From assembly GCA_023634235.1 (NCBI GenBank), contig JAMKCF010000003.1:23592742-23656741 (forward strand): a stretch of 64,000 nucleotides of DNA, written 5' to 3'. Position 1 is the stretch's first letter, and the number at the start of each line of letters is the position of its first letter. The translations under genes and the position numbers were made by a program. Positions 34,385 through 48,600 of the stretch are shown here, piece by piece. A model generated the notes under the pieces. The model did no database searches. It saw nothing but the letters and a program-made list of their open reading frames with translations, and was not told where the DNA came from. Origin of the DNA: Pisaster brevispinus. Its lineage: Eukaryota; Echinodermata; Asteroidea; Forcipulatida; Asteriidae.

Positions 34385-36696
34385 TTAGCAAGGCGAGGAA
34401 TGATAAACTTTCTTCGTGACAGAATGACAGCTGTCACCGCTACTAACCCTCCCCCTCTGTAACTTTGTCCCGACCCCACCGTTAGCCACGGGTTGGTGAG
34501 ACGCCCCAGGGGGTGCCTGCTGTGGATTGGAATGGTTCTCGTTTGAGCGGTAACTTACGTGGTTCGTCTGAGGTGTCGAAGGAGCTCCTTTGTGGTTTGG
34601 GCTGTTGCCTGTCTGAACGTGAATCACGCTGGGTATTGAGGACGTAGACGAGTAAACGCTACTCGCCGTGCTCTGTGAGCTCCCCGGCCGACTCAAATAG
34701 TAGTTTGACGGCTGAAGCGGGATGGCATTAGATCTTGAAGCGATCGTTCTCTCTTTACCCATGGCGTTCAACCCACTAGCTGCGTGCTGAGGGTTTATAA
34801 ATCCATTACTCTGACTGGATTGAGGCGCAGGCTGCTGGAAGTATGGCGGCGCGGCGGTGGGTCCCAACTGAGACTTGGAGTTGGACTGTGGTGTGAAGTC
34901 ACTGGGAGGCACGTAGTGAATCGGTCTGGTGTGAGGCAAGGTGGCTGTATCATTCACAGAGCTGGAAGGACGAGACCTCTCCTTTGGCACCTGTGATGAG
35001 ATTGGCATTTGCTGTGGGGTATCGATTCCGTTGTGGAAGCCATCGCCCTTCAGCGACCGGATTCTCTGTGCGTTGATGGATTCCAGACTACCAGCTTTCG
35101 TCGATTGTAGAGAGCTCCCCTGAACTTGACCATTACTTCCAGAAAACCTCCTGTCTTGGATGCTATTATAAGATGGCACTGAATGAGGGTTGCTGGATAC
35201 CGCTCCTGGATTTCCTTGCATCACAGGGGAGGGTTTCCTCCATGTAGGGCTTCCTTGCCTCCTGGCGTAGGCACCCTGATCGGGTTTCTGAGGAGTCCTG
35301 TTGGAGTTTTCCTGAGCAGGGGGTTGGGATGAGTTTTCAGCATTTGCTCCCGTGAATAAAGCCCGTATCGGGCTGCTTTTACGATCAACCACTTTCCACG
35401 GCCCCCGGCTGGTCTGTTCATGGGGCGAGTCATTTTGGGAAGGGGATGCTGGCACAGCAGCTTCTGCTGTTTGACCTTGCTGGTGAGGCTTACCCTGCTT
35501 CATGCGGGTAAACCTCTGCATGTTCTCCACGGCATTCATATGCTTCATGGTGTCGTGTAGCACCTTCATAGCGATAGCCTCGTGAGGAGAGGGTGTACCT
35601 CTTGATTCCGATCCCTGCTCAGAGTGTGACCTCACTGGGGAAGACTGGCTTGTGCGACGGAGCAGCTTGGCACTTGGACTGCCCCCTCTAGGGGGACTTG
35701 TTACTCCTGGTTCCAGTCTAGCTGGACTCTGTCTAGGTGAGCCGGCGTAGAGACTGCACTTTGGAGATGCAGTATCCGGCAAGAAGACATCTCCAGGCGA
35801 CACTGACCTTGATCTTGACTGGTTTGAATCCCTCCTACGCTTGTAATCTGAACCGGTGGCAATCCCACTGCTGCTACTTTTGTTGTACTTCACCTCAACA
35901 CTAGAGGATGAAGACATTGGTACGGATCGATTGATGAACTCCACGGTATCATCCACAAAAGCAGGGTTGACCATTCCCATAGAGAGGGAGTCCTGGCTAC
36001 CTAGTAGTGACTCTCTGGAGCTGGAGGTCTTCTTGGGTTTTGACGAGGAGGACGAAGAAGACAAGAGAGGGCTCTCTCTGCTTGAGGTAGCCGACCCCCT
36101 TTCCTGACTGAACATGGTATCATCGGGATCACTGTTGAGGCTATTGAGAAGAGCCAGGACCTCAGGAGCCATTGTCAGGTTGCCGTCGGCAGAGAACAGA
36201 CTCTCCTCTGGGATTTCCTGTCGAGAGGGTATCTGAGACCTAGATCCACCTTGATGTGGGTTTACCGTCACCGGGCTGGGTACAGGTGGGGTTGATGCGG
36301 TAGATCCAGATGACGGAACTGGGCTTATTCCATGAGTATTATCAGCCAATGGTGTCATCCCAGTCCCGATCAGCGAAGCGTAGGAGTTCTCACCAGAGTA
36401 GGCAAAGCCGCTGCGGGTCAACTCGGCGGAGAGTGGCGTTGACGTCACACCAAACTGGCGATTGTTGCGACGCTTCCCTCTCTTATGGCTCTTCCCGAGG
36501 GACACCTCGATGGGTTGAACTGTGGACATGTCAGCGTTGGATTTCAGGGAGTGGCAGGAGACCATAGAGGATGCCGACATTGCAGAGAGTGACATACCGG
36601 ACATTCCAGACATGGAGGCCCCAGACTGGGATGAACAAAGACTCTCCATGGATGAGAAGCTTTCTAGAGGTAGGGACTTGGGTGCAGCAGCGGGAT
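34385..36696 (-). CDS. ttc28: TTC28 last coding exon: disordered Ser/Pro-rich tail
   Basis: Encodes the last 770 residues. The acceptor (TTGCATTTTCAG on the minus strand) is at 36697 and the stop TAA is at 34385-34387. The first carried base makes Asp, giving DPAAAPKSLPLESFSSMESL. Ser, Pro, Asn and Gln dominate, with many SP and SSS runs and basic clusters (KSHKRGKRRNNR), as in a phosphorylatable disordered tail. One clear helix-forming island, HEAIAMKVLHDTMKHMNAVE (coded near 35530-35590), resembles the short helix in the tail of vertebrate TTC28. The protein ends in a Cys (YHSSPC). Confidence 0.88.
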
Positions 36697-39600
36697 CTGA
36701 AAATGCAATTGATACAAAGGAGGTTTTTTAGCATACTTTTAATTTTGGTGAATTTTATCATCGGAGCCCTTTTATTTGACCCAAAGAGATTTTTTGCCAA
36801 TTTGACCTGAAATTGTCGATTTAAAGGTTAAATTTGTTTAAAGGTTCAATAAAGTTACAAGCTTTATTGAAAGTACATCTGTATGAAAAAATCTAATATT
36901 GTTCAGTGGTAGTTAATGAAAAAAAAAAAATATATATTTATTGTTAGGAACCCTAAATTAAACCACGTCCATCAGCCAATTTTGCAAGTATGTAATTTGT
37001 GTGTGGCATTATGCAAGTACCATCTCTGACTGGTATCCTGCTCAATTATGCTTAGCAGCAAATTGTTCAGCAGTATTTTCTGCTTTTAAGCAGCTCTATG
37101 AAACTGAGCCCAGGTGTTGTCCTGGTCTACATTGACTTACCATACACAGCGAGTAGAGCTTGTAGCGTGTAATGAAGCATCCGTCGGCTGACCTGCTTCC
37201 CGGTGATCAGCAGCACCTCTTCCTTCCCAACGTCAATCAGATCAAACCCTAGAGACAAAAACAAAAATCAATGCTTATTCTAGGAATAACAATAATACAA
37301 ATAATAATACAAAACAACTATAAAGCGCATAATGCATGAGCCTCTATGCGTAAACACAAAAACCTAGAACAACAAAATATTATAAAGCAATTTGTCACAA
37401 AAATGTAGATTCAAACAAGTGAGTCTTTAAAAGTCCCTTGAAAATCGTAATATATTATCCAACCGACTCTTTCCAAAGTGAAAACCTTTTCAAAATGGAT
37501 TAATTGGATGGTATCCCAGTTAGAGGGTTTGCACAACATTGGTAAGACTGAAAATATAAACGTTCACAAGTTTACACTTAGATGGTTTTAAGACGGTTTC
37601 ATTGAAACAGTAGCCTAAACTTTGCTTGAAATGTTATAGTTTTTGACAAACGAGAAAAACAACTAGTTTTGATGAACACATCCTGATGTTTGGTAACGGT
37701 TAACAGGTTAAAATATCTAATTGGGTTTTCCACTATTTTCTTGCGACTCCGATGCCTGATTGAGCTTAAACTTTCATAGGTTTGTTCTTTTCATGTATGT
37801 ATGTGGGGTCACATAAAGGGTGGATACTGGTCTTTGGTCCCCAACAAGTCGAAAGAAACATGTTGTGTCCTCAAAAAAAAAGGAAAGCCATGACCCTCTG
37901 TGCCCTCACACCCCCCTGAAAAAATCCTGGCTCTGCCGCTGATCAAAGAGCATGATTTCTTTATCTGAAGAAAATGTCTTTATCTGAAGAGAATGACAGC
38001 TGTTTTGTCAACAGGCAGGCGTAAATATGTCTGAAATCAGGTTTCTCATCACTGACGGGAGAGCTTCGGTTTTTCGTAATACACAAAAAAATGGTGCTGC
38101 ACTCACCGAGAGAGGCCAGGAGCTCATGACAGCCTGGTGTTCTCCATAGCTTGACATTAACTGGTACCTGTATAGCGCCCTCTCTGTCCCGCGTGTACTT
38201 CGCTACAACCTGCTGAAGCTGTTGGCAAAAAGGAAAACACAACTGTTGGAATGATTTGAGGTAAAATAAAAACAGGCATCTGCCTGGAAATAGTTAGATT
38301 GTGCCAATGAGGAAAATTACAGCTGCAAAAATATCTTAGATGTTTGAAAACAAATTATACAGTGGCAGGTAAGTGTTAACAGCAAAAGGTGATTTTGTTT
38401 AGAGGGGCAGATTGGAAAAATAGTTCGGGTAATTGTGCCTTTAATGATACAAGTATGAAAGTTGGCACGGTCAGAGTATGTCATGAGAAGGTTTTTTGGC
38501 TGTCAGGCCTTCACAGATTGGTCCTTTGAAAATAATATAAGTAGAATAATCAGCAATTTTAAAAATTGTCAAAATGGCTGCCATTGCTTGTTATTCTACG
38601 TATGTTTTTTCCAAAGGACAAAAATTGTGATTGCCCCCGAGCCAAATATTTTTTTTTCATGATCTCCTCTGACTGTGTGCTGAATTCCATGCTTGTAACA
38701 TCAACAACCACAATCCCATAACCCACCAGCCATACCAGTACTTTAATTTGACCTGACGTGCAGTGGAACCCCAAACAGCCAATATCTGCGTTCACAGCAA
38801 CAATAATGTCAAAACGTTATTTCAAACTGCAAATTGATTCAACATAATTTATGTTTTTTTAAGTATCGATGTTTTTGTCACTTTATACCAAACGATGGTT
38901 TGAAATGACAAAAATGATTGAAATCATTTGAAAAATTGCTTCGATGACTGTTTTTCAAACAGATCCTAGATATCATATGAAGATGAAACACAACACAAAA
39001 ATTATGATATCCCTGAACTAAGATATTGACAAAATAGGGAGACCGCCAATATAAGGGCTTGATAGCCCAGTTGGTAGAGTAGAGTGCCAGCATGTTAATC
39101 CAGAGAACACAGGTTCAAATCCTGTTCTTGTCAATTTGTCTTTGTTCACCCAAAAATGGCTGGGATTCAAAACCACGACCTTTGCCATTCTTGAGCAGAT
39201 GTCTTACCATTAGACCACCGAGCTTGCCCGGTGACAAAAGTCCAGTTCGACTCCTATATTTAAAATGACTGTAGTTTTCTTTTGAAAGATTGAACTTAAA
39301 AAAAAACCTAAATTCTACGTCGCTTCAAATAATTGTTGACTCTTTTTTTTTTTTTTTTTTCAGGTGATAAAGTGTACAATTGTACTCGGTACTAAAACTA
39401 TAACTAATAATTGGCAATGATAAATAAAAACATGAACATGAACTTTGTGCACAACTGCAAGACACGGCAAACAAACTAAACTGTTGACAGCGACTAGAAA
39501 AACTCGCTGCTGAATTTACGCTTAAGTGCAACAACCACACGCCGTGTCTAACCATTTGTTGCTCCATGGTACGCGGAGACTGGACCTGGCTTGGTATGCT

Positions 39601-42600
39601 TACACTATCACTGCTATCGTGACCCTGGGTCCGTACACTAGACCCTTTCATTTGGTGTACTCTAGTGATTAGAACACGTAGCTGTGAAGCAAAGAACAGT
39701 TTGTGTTGTTGATGGGTTGGGAGGCTCTCAAAGGATAAATCATTTCATTTAATTAGTTCTGGTTGTGAAGCCAAGGACTCTCAGAAAAGCGAACTTAATC
39801 ACTATACTAGCCAAGAACCCAACGGAGAGAAGACAAGGAAGGATTTTTCGGATTTAGACGTGGGAGGAAAACCCCAGAGAATTATTCCAGGAAAAGCCCA
39901 CGGATTTCTAAAAGTGCCCCCGGCGAGATTTTCAAACCGGGGTCCTAGAGGTGAAAGGCAAGGAATGATACCACTATGCCAACCAGACCACCCATCATTG
40001 AGCAAGTTCCATCAAGGAACACCTTAACCATAGTTATCCATAGTTTGAGTAACTCTGATAAGATGTGTGCTAGTCAGTAACGGTTGGTTGGACTAGTCTA
40101 GTCGATGATTCGCAACCAGCCAGTTGAAGTTGGTCGCATTGCTGGTTACCAATAGCTCTTTTTTAATCAGTTAATAGCACAGTGCATAGAGGACCAGTTT
40201 TCAGGAAAAAATTACACTGTTGATCCTAGTTATGATCACAACAATCACGCAGAGTTGATTTTATCAAGCTCTGATCCTTGCCAAAAGCCACACGGTTCTA
40301 ATCAGTGTTGGATGCAGAAACTTTCAACCCATTTCAAATCCGTTCTGCTTTCACAATGCCCAGCGCCACATCCTCTTTTTGGCAACACATGTAATTCTCT
40401 ACACAGGTCAAAAACTCTCAACAAACCCAACCAAGCAAACTTGCATTCCGTTCACCACGGATTGAGTGCTGATTGAAATGCCAAATTCTAATGTCATATG
40501 TGAAAAGGTTTTAGTCAAACATGTCACAAGTCGGAACAAGGAGATTTTTTCGAAATGAGAAAAGGCCTAATGTCTTTGTGGCTAAATTGAGTGTCTTCGG
40601 CTTTGGTTAATGGCATAATCAGAAATGACATTCATGTACAGTATGAAGCAATGGTCTAGCCAAAGCCACAACTAGCCATAGCCACAACTTTATCTCCGTT
40701 CAGACAAGCTGAGATGTTAGTCGTTTAGAAATCAAGAAAAATTTACCATGGAAATGATCTCCTGAGCAGCGTCAGAGAAGGACAGCAACTTGGATAACGC
40801 AATCAAGGTATTCTGTGACAGACCTGAAAGAACAAGAAAATAAATAATGATGATAACAACTTGGGAGGCTAAGCGTCCTTACAGCTCAGAAAGCGGAAAT
40901 GAGAAGGATGCAGGCACAACGTGTTGGATCTACAGGCATGCAAGGACATTTTTTAAGCCATTTACCCATATGTCGACCCGTACATGACCACGGAGCGTAG
41001 CACAGCAAGAGATTGAAAGTGTTTTGGTTTTCCAAGAGGGAGGAAAACTGGAGGGCCTGGAGAAAAACACTTGAGGCACAAGAGAGAACCAACGCACAAC
41101 TCTACTCACATTGGCCCTAGCCGGGAATTGAACCAGGGCCACAGTGGTGAGAGGCAAGTGCTTTCCACACTAGCCACCCATGCTGAATATTGATATTAAT
41201 TTCAACGATTAGGTCGTCTCTTTACCAATACAGCAGATGGCTGAATACAAGGATGGAAACTTGCTTCCTATTCCTCAACAGTTGAACATTGATGATAATT
41301 ACACAAGCTTAATAGTGTTTTTAACAAGAATGTGTATCTAAATTGTGTTGATAATGAAGTTAACAAATCAGAAAGTGGTTGAAGAATGTGATATGTTGCA
41401 ACATTCCTGGTTGAATTCAAATAACAATAATATTAACAATAATACGGAGCACTTATAATTATTGACAATACTTGAATGCTCTCATGTGTCAAAACTGGCA
41501 GAATCTTTGCTTTTATTTTCAATCCTGTGTTACAATCAGCCATTTGCGAGTAAGATTTGAATACTTTCCAATACGCAGACTTTCTTAGTCACAAGTACCC
41601 GCTTAAATTATAATTCACCCAGTGTTGATATATCACATGGCTCGGGGGCAAGTCTTTCGTATAGTTATGTAATAGATGGCAAACACCCATGCGCAATTCT
41701 GAATGAATGTGTGTGGCACAACGATACCAGGGCTCGATTTGACAAACAGCTCAAATTGATCTCAAGATGTTTATCAATCTTTATTACTATGCAAAGTGTG
41801 ATGTCACAATACAAATCACTATGGCGATATTGACAACTCATCTTGAAGGCGAGTCTCAGTGCGGTGTGAAATCAAGCCAGGCTCTGCTGATCTGGAGGTT
41901 GCTATACAAAAGCTTGCCCCGGACCACGTGATGAAGCGACACTGTCTTTAGTCTAGGGAATTCAAACTTTATTTTGATTTTGTCCTTTGTGTCTCCAACC
42001 TGTCTGCCAACCAGCCCCTTTCCTCTACCTCCCCCCCCCCAACTTCGTCACCCTCTTCATTGTTCATCCCTTGCTTTTTCTGTGTGCTTTCTGCTTCTGT
42101 CTCTTTTTATCTCTTTCCACTTGACTGCTTCTGTTACAGCAATATACCTGATTGTTTGTAGTCTTGTCATTTAGCCTTCGAGAAAGACTCTGCTAGAGTC
42201 AAAACATCAGACCATTAACTCTGTTTTTGCATTGATACAATAGGTCCTTTGGTTGGTAAGCAGTTTACAACAGCTAATTCTATTTTCAAATTCAAATTTA
42301 CGCGGTGACTTGTGACTAAGAAGGTCAGTGTACTAGAAATAAACTCAACTCTAACTCGCAAATGTGGTTTGCTTTTTAAATCAAAGTCTTTATATTCCAA
42401 CAACGTATGAGCCTAACTCACCAAGCAATGCCTGCAGGCTGGCACTAGCCTGCAACAACCTCTCCCCGGGGTCAGCCAATGGGAAGAAGACAGACGGCGG
42501 TATACCCTTAGCTGGTTGCTCTTCAAATCGGAAGCCCACTGCCTTGAGTAGCTCCTGCCATCCTCTGACGGGCCCGACCTTCTTTAAGATGCTCTGCTGG

Positions 42601-45600
42601 GTGGTGTAGATGGGATTCTTGGGCCCACGGTGGATTCTCTGGAGTGATTTCTCAATCTTAGGAGAGAAAGGTTGTGTCTCAGTTAATGTATAAACACAGA
42701 ATTATCCCTCAGTGGTACCAGAGAAAAGCACTAAAGCTATACCCATCCGCAAAAAAATTGGCGAAAAAGGAAAGGAATTGTCCTTCTCCATTAGTAACAA
42801 CTTTACAGCACTTTCAATTTTTATTTCAATTTAAACTTTCATTGTCCCTTTACTCTGCATATTCCGACACAAAACAAAATGAATGAACAACTTATTGTTG
42901 TGTCCAAACTGCTTGATTGGTTCTTTACTACACATTCTCCAATCTGTCCCCATGTGAGGGGATGGACCTAAATTTATACAACTCTGTAAAAGAAAAAAAA
43001 AAGAAAAAACATATGAGGGAACTCTCTCAAACAAAAATCATTGTACAGAGTTTTAAAGTTTCCTGTGGCACTCAAAGAGAAGATAATTAGCAAATCAGCG
43101 GATAAGTTGCACGCCTGCTACATGTGAACCTGAAGGATTAAGTTCTGCACACAACCAAACCACTTCGAAAAGGGTAAAGTACACCAACTAGGGCTCAATA
43201 TCATAAAGCCTGTAAGCGACCGTTATCAGAGTTTCTATTTCATAAACACTGCGAACTGTCAGCAAAGCAAAAAGCATGCTAGCTTGCTGGGGAGGCCCCT
43301 TATAAGCAGATGAGATATGCAACAATGCAAATCCATTATGAACGCACACGCGTGTTGTCCAGTCTTCTCAATCGTTTATGAAATACAAATTTTGCTTACT
43401 ACACATGTTTTTCTGCTATTGAAAGTGCACAAATTTGCTTACCAGTAAACAGTTTCATAAAATTGAGCCAAGACTCCAAAACCTTTAGGTGACTAGCATC
43501 AAAACTACCAACTTTCTCGGCAGAACCTTCACAAAGTTAGCACGAATTAAAAAATATCAGAAACTTACAAGATGCAGGAGTACTCTCAGGGCTTCCCTGC
43601 ACTTCGTTGGAGACATCAGAAGATCCCCGATGGCGTTCCCAAACATTGCACTCTTATTGCTCAGCCGGACGTCACAACCAAGCAGCATGAAACCTGACCA
43701 GTTAGACGGGTGAGCAAACTGCTTGAACTCCTGTCAAGAGATGAAGATCACGAGATGATGTTTCTTTGAAGATGGTATTTTTTTGAGATGGGGTTCTTAA
43801 TTGCATATTGAGAGGCCAAGAGTTTTTGTATTTGACAGCATCATGGGCTTGACCGCACTCAAGATCTGGTGTTGTCAGAGAGTGTGAGTTCAGTTCCCGG
43901 CAATGGCACTTGTGTCCTTGAGCAAGCCACTTAACTAAATTGCTTCGTCCTTCATGGGGACGTAAAGCCATGGGTCCTGGGTGTTGTGCTTGTAAAAGAA
44001 CCCAGTACACTTATCGATATTAAGAGAAGGGGTTGGGTCCTGGCATTTCTGGCATGGCTGGCTGCAGATTGCGCCGCAACAACATGTAAACACTTCCAAT
44101 GTGCCCTAACCACAGTCTATGCTGCCAAGTATGTAGCGCACCAAGCTAGATCAATCTCAAAAGCCACCTCTGCCCTCACAGGTATCCATTTACCCCCAGG
44201 GAAATAACTGTTAGGCATCTTGCTCAAGGACACAAATGTCATGACCGGGATTCAAACCTACACCCTGATGACTTAGCCACTAGAATTTGAGCCTGGTGAA
44301 CTATACCGGTCAGCCACGACACCCCACATAGTATTAGTTTTAACCAATTCTTCCACTGGCGAAACTGATTACTAATAAACAAATATCTATCTACCCAACT
44401 ATGCACAAAGTTTGAGAACGTATGAGAAAGTTTGTTTGTGAATGACTAGCGTGATTGTGTTGATAATTTGGTAACGATTGTAAGGTAATCATGCACAAAT
44501 TTATTTATTCTGGCAAACTCATTAGTTGCAAACATTACTGCAATAACTGTTTGTTCACTTCACTGGACAAAAACAATTTACATGTGTGGCACAGTTGACG
44601 TGACCTGCATATTTTGCCCTATGACACCGACCACAAGGAAATCTGTCCCCCATATTGGAAATAAACATGGGCTGAAAAAGATTAAATCAAAAGAAGGCGC
44701 TAGCAGAGGAAATTTGAACACAATTTGTGTATGAATTTCCAGGGGTACAGAATCTCCTGCCACACCGGCACTCAAATGTCTCCAGCTACAAGACTGACTG
44801 CATACCTGTACACTGTGCATAGCGTCACTGACCGCCATGCTAGCTTTCGTTCCCTGCAGCAGACTCTCGTACAGTCCCTTCATGAAGATCTTGTTCGCCG
44901 GCTCTGGGACGTACCACAGCGGCACCAGAACGCTCTGAGCACCGGCGGCCAGGAAGGCCCTGGCCAGGCCCACGATGCCGTCCGTGGTGATACGGCCGGA
45001 GCGTGTCTCGCTGGCGTAGGCCGAGAGGACGACTAGCTTGGCGGTGAGTTGGAGATCGAGGATGTCGGCTGCTGTTAGGAGGAACTCGGAGAGGGCTGGA
45101 GTGTCAGGATTACTCTCCAAGTCACTTTCTTCACTGTCCGTCAGGTCAAGATGCTCAAGGGCTCCATTCTCACTAAAAAAAATAAGATTCAAGATTTGTT
45201 TCTGATTAAAGAATGCTATTGACCAGCATGATATTTGATCCACGTAAAAAAGTACATGTAGGAAAATGTTTTCCAGTACAAGGGCTGACCTACCTCTACA
45301 CATGGTGTCCAGCCCATCTCCATCTTATCCTTTTTGCTGCTACTATATGCATCCCTGACTTTAGTTTGATCCCTGATCCAAACATTTGTTTTGCGGTCTC
45401 TTTGTCGTTCCTTACCCCCTCCAAAAGCCATGGCAGTTTAAAAATGGGGCATAGTGTACCCCCCCTCCCCCACTGTGTCTTCATTGTGTGCTCAAAAACT
45501 CAGGAATTCTTTTTAAAAACCTTTAAAACCTTTTTGTGTGAACAATTTGTGCACTTTTTGTTTTAGGTAGCACAATTGGTTAAAATTATTTGGTTTATCC

Positions 45601-48600
45601 CATACACTGCTATGTATAAAGCACAGTATACTCAGTACTTTCCCGAGTCCTATGAAAAAATATATCAAACCCACGACCTTTGCCATTCTAGAGCAGATGT
45701 CTCATCAAAATGCCAAAGAGATTGCCCGGTAGAGCTAGAGGCATTTCGAATCCTGTATTTTAGCAGTGGGTACAACATTTTATTCATGTCGGTAATTTGA
45801 TAACATTATTGTACTAGATGAAAAATTGTTGCATAATTTTAAATAAGGGAAGGCTGCCCATAGTCTGGCCAACAACTGGTTTACAAAGCTTGCAGCTGTG
45901 ATGTCGCGAAAGAACAGGTCCACACTATTATAAACCAAAGAGAGTAACACTAGGTCTCCTCACCCGTTTGTCGGTGATATACTCCTCTGTCTGACCGGTG
46001 ATGATGCCGCCCTCTTTGTTGGGAAATGTCCAGGGGACAGAATGAGAGCGGAGAGTTTCCAGGACACGGAGGTTGCAAAGTGGAGACACTCTGCGTTGGA
46101 GATGGATTTGCAGAGAGCCTCCTTGGTGGCCGAGGGTCCCGTCAGAGGAGTCACTCCCATGATCTCTGATACCAGGTGGGCTTCCTGTGGAAGACAAACA
46201 ACAACAAAAACCTGTGACTCGGCATGTCGGACACCAGCTAGGTTAATACTGGCCATTCACAAACAGTGTGCCCTCTACAGTTTAGCCCGTACAGGTTGAA
46301 GACCGACAACAAAAACGCTGTGACTTTGCATGTCGGGTCACGGCAGCAAAACAGATACCAGCAAGGTAAATACTGGCGATTCACAAACAGTGCGCCCTCT
46401 ACAGTTTACCCCGTAGCAGTGGAAGACCGACAACGAAAACGCTGTGACTTTGCACGTCGGGTCACGGCAGCAAAACGGATACCAGCAAGGTTAAGAAAAG
46501 AGCCATGGTTCCAAAAAGAACCTACGACAACACATTACAACAGGTACCTACAACACTGGACTGATTCACACATATATTTGTCTGCAATACTGACCTGTTC
46601 AGCATTAGGTAGGGTTCCCCACCCCCACCTCTCCGTTACACTGGCCGGCAGCTCAGGGTTTGCCACAACCACGGCGGGCACCATACCGCTATTGGACGTC
46701 GCTCTCTGCTCCCAGTACCGGTTGGTGTTTAGCGCCCTCAATGATGGCACAACGCGTAGATTAAAGCGGTCTTGAAGGCACTCCGTGGATGAGGCACCTT
46801 TGAGAACGGAGAATGGCACCAGGTACAAATCGCCTACCAAGGAAAAAAACAAAATATTACAATCTTCAAATCACATGTACATTTTTATGAAATGACAAAC
46901 TATATTAACACTTCTGTTCTCCAGAAGACGACCAGAGCATATGGGTCACAATGTTGAGGACAACCAGGCTGTTCTGGGAGCCACCACTACTCAAGAGAGA
47001 TCTTATACTAGATGGTGTCACTGCAAGTTCATCTTTATTATCGATTCCCAACGTGCATAGTTTCAAGGTTTCCATATTTCTGTGTAAAAAAAGAAATGAA
47101 CTTTTCTGCATACAGCTTTACATGATAGAAGTAAAGGACTAAAATCAAATCAATTCTGAAGATTGAGTCCACTGTTCTACTAAACAGTACTGAATGCAGG
47201 TGTGTATGTTATTAATGCAGCTCAAACTACTTGAAATTGGTACTAATAATTTTTTTTCTTTCATCTGTCCACAGGCAAGTACAAAAAATTACTTTTTTAA
47301 AAAGTTCTTCATCTTGACATTACAGCAAGACTTCAAACACATTTTGTCCAATAAATCCTGTTTTTAGGACTATTATTATGTACATAAATACACTTTTTAT
47401 AAATTCTTAAGTGCTTTCTTACTGAATATCTTTTCTTTCTAAAAAAGTTTTTAAGAAAAACAAACTGCCAGAGATGAAACGTCAGGCAACCAACTATTTT
47501 TGCATTTATACAACAGGTCATCTTGCTTTTAAGTAGTTTGCAGCAGCAAATTCTCTCCCCCCCCCCATGATAATTCTGGATTGAAATAAAGTATGTAAAA
47601 TTGTATCCTTTTTTCTTCCCAGATTGAACGAAGAAATACATTTTTATTTTCATCTCCCAATAAGATATCGTTTCATTTATGATTATCTACAAAATGTTGA
47701 GTAAGTTTTTTGTCCGATATTCCAATTTCAGTTTAAGAGGCTTGTTTTCTTCATTGGCATACCTTCCAGAACCAACACCAGATCCGTAGCTGGAGTATTT
47801 GGTCCGTTAGGTTGGGGAAGCATATCCTCCATCGGGGCAACCAGCAGGTCATAAAGAACCCTTAGTGGTGGCCTTCCAGACCAGGATTTCAGCTGCTTCT
47901 GCTTCGTTGATTTGTTGGCGGCGCCGTTTATCAGGGACGAGTTACTCATGACGCTGCCGTTGAGACTTAACTGACTCATCACACTCGCAACGCTGCGACT
48001 GCTGCTGTTTGTTACGTGGTTACGGTTGGTCAACCGCATAGCGGCGTGCTGGTTGTTGTTGTCCATCCCACCGCTGCCACCGATCAGTTTGGCGTTCAGC
48101 TCCTCGAGGTGTTTCTGGAGGAGTTCGTCCGCCTCGCTCTCCGTCTCGCTCGTGATGTCCCCAGCACCGCGATACAAACTGTGCTGGGTGTCAACGCCCA
48201 GGGCTTCCCTCGCATGCACTATGCATTGGTCAAGGTGCGCCGATGTGGTTACGTTGAGGGTGCTATTTGTCAAGGTAGACTCGGAGCATGTTGAGAGGCT
48301 GTCTTCTTCGGCGGACTTGTCAAGTTGGTTCAGGTTGCAGTCATTGAATTTAACAATACCTGTATGAGGAGAACCAACGTTTTAACAACACTTTGCTTTT
48401 AACTCCACAATCAGAAAAACAAATATTGGATCCATACACTGTATTGTGATAGATAAACATTTATAAGTTTCTTATATTTAACCCTTTAGAGACCATTTAT
48501 TTCTGTATAATCATCACCATACGCCCAGACATTTCAAATCTGTTGATTTTTTCGCCTTGTTACTTTCAGAAAAAATGTCAGAGGATTTATGAATTTAGAA

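Noticed and set aside
44578..44805. Continuation of the CHAT exon frame to the left of 44806
   Set aside because: The frame stays open, but the sequence loses CHAT similarity exactly at a GTACAG|GTATGC donor, and the next exon at 43730 restores it in phase.
46905..47111. Minus-strand open frame with an acceptor-like CTTTTTTTACACAG, lying between two CHAT exons
   Set aside because: The exons on either side join perfectly in phase 1 through the conserved VLVLEG-DLYLVPF sequence. This frame has no good donor before its stop and resembles no CHAT segment.
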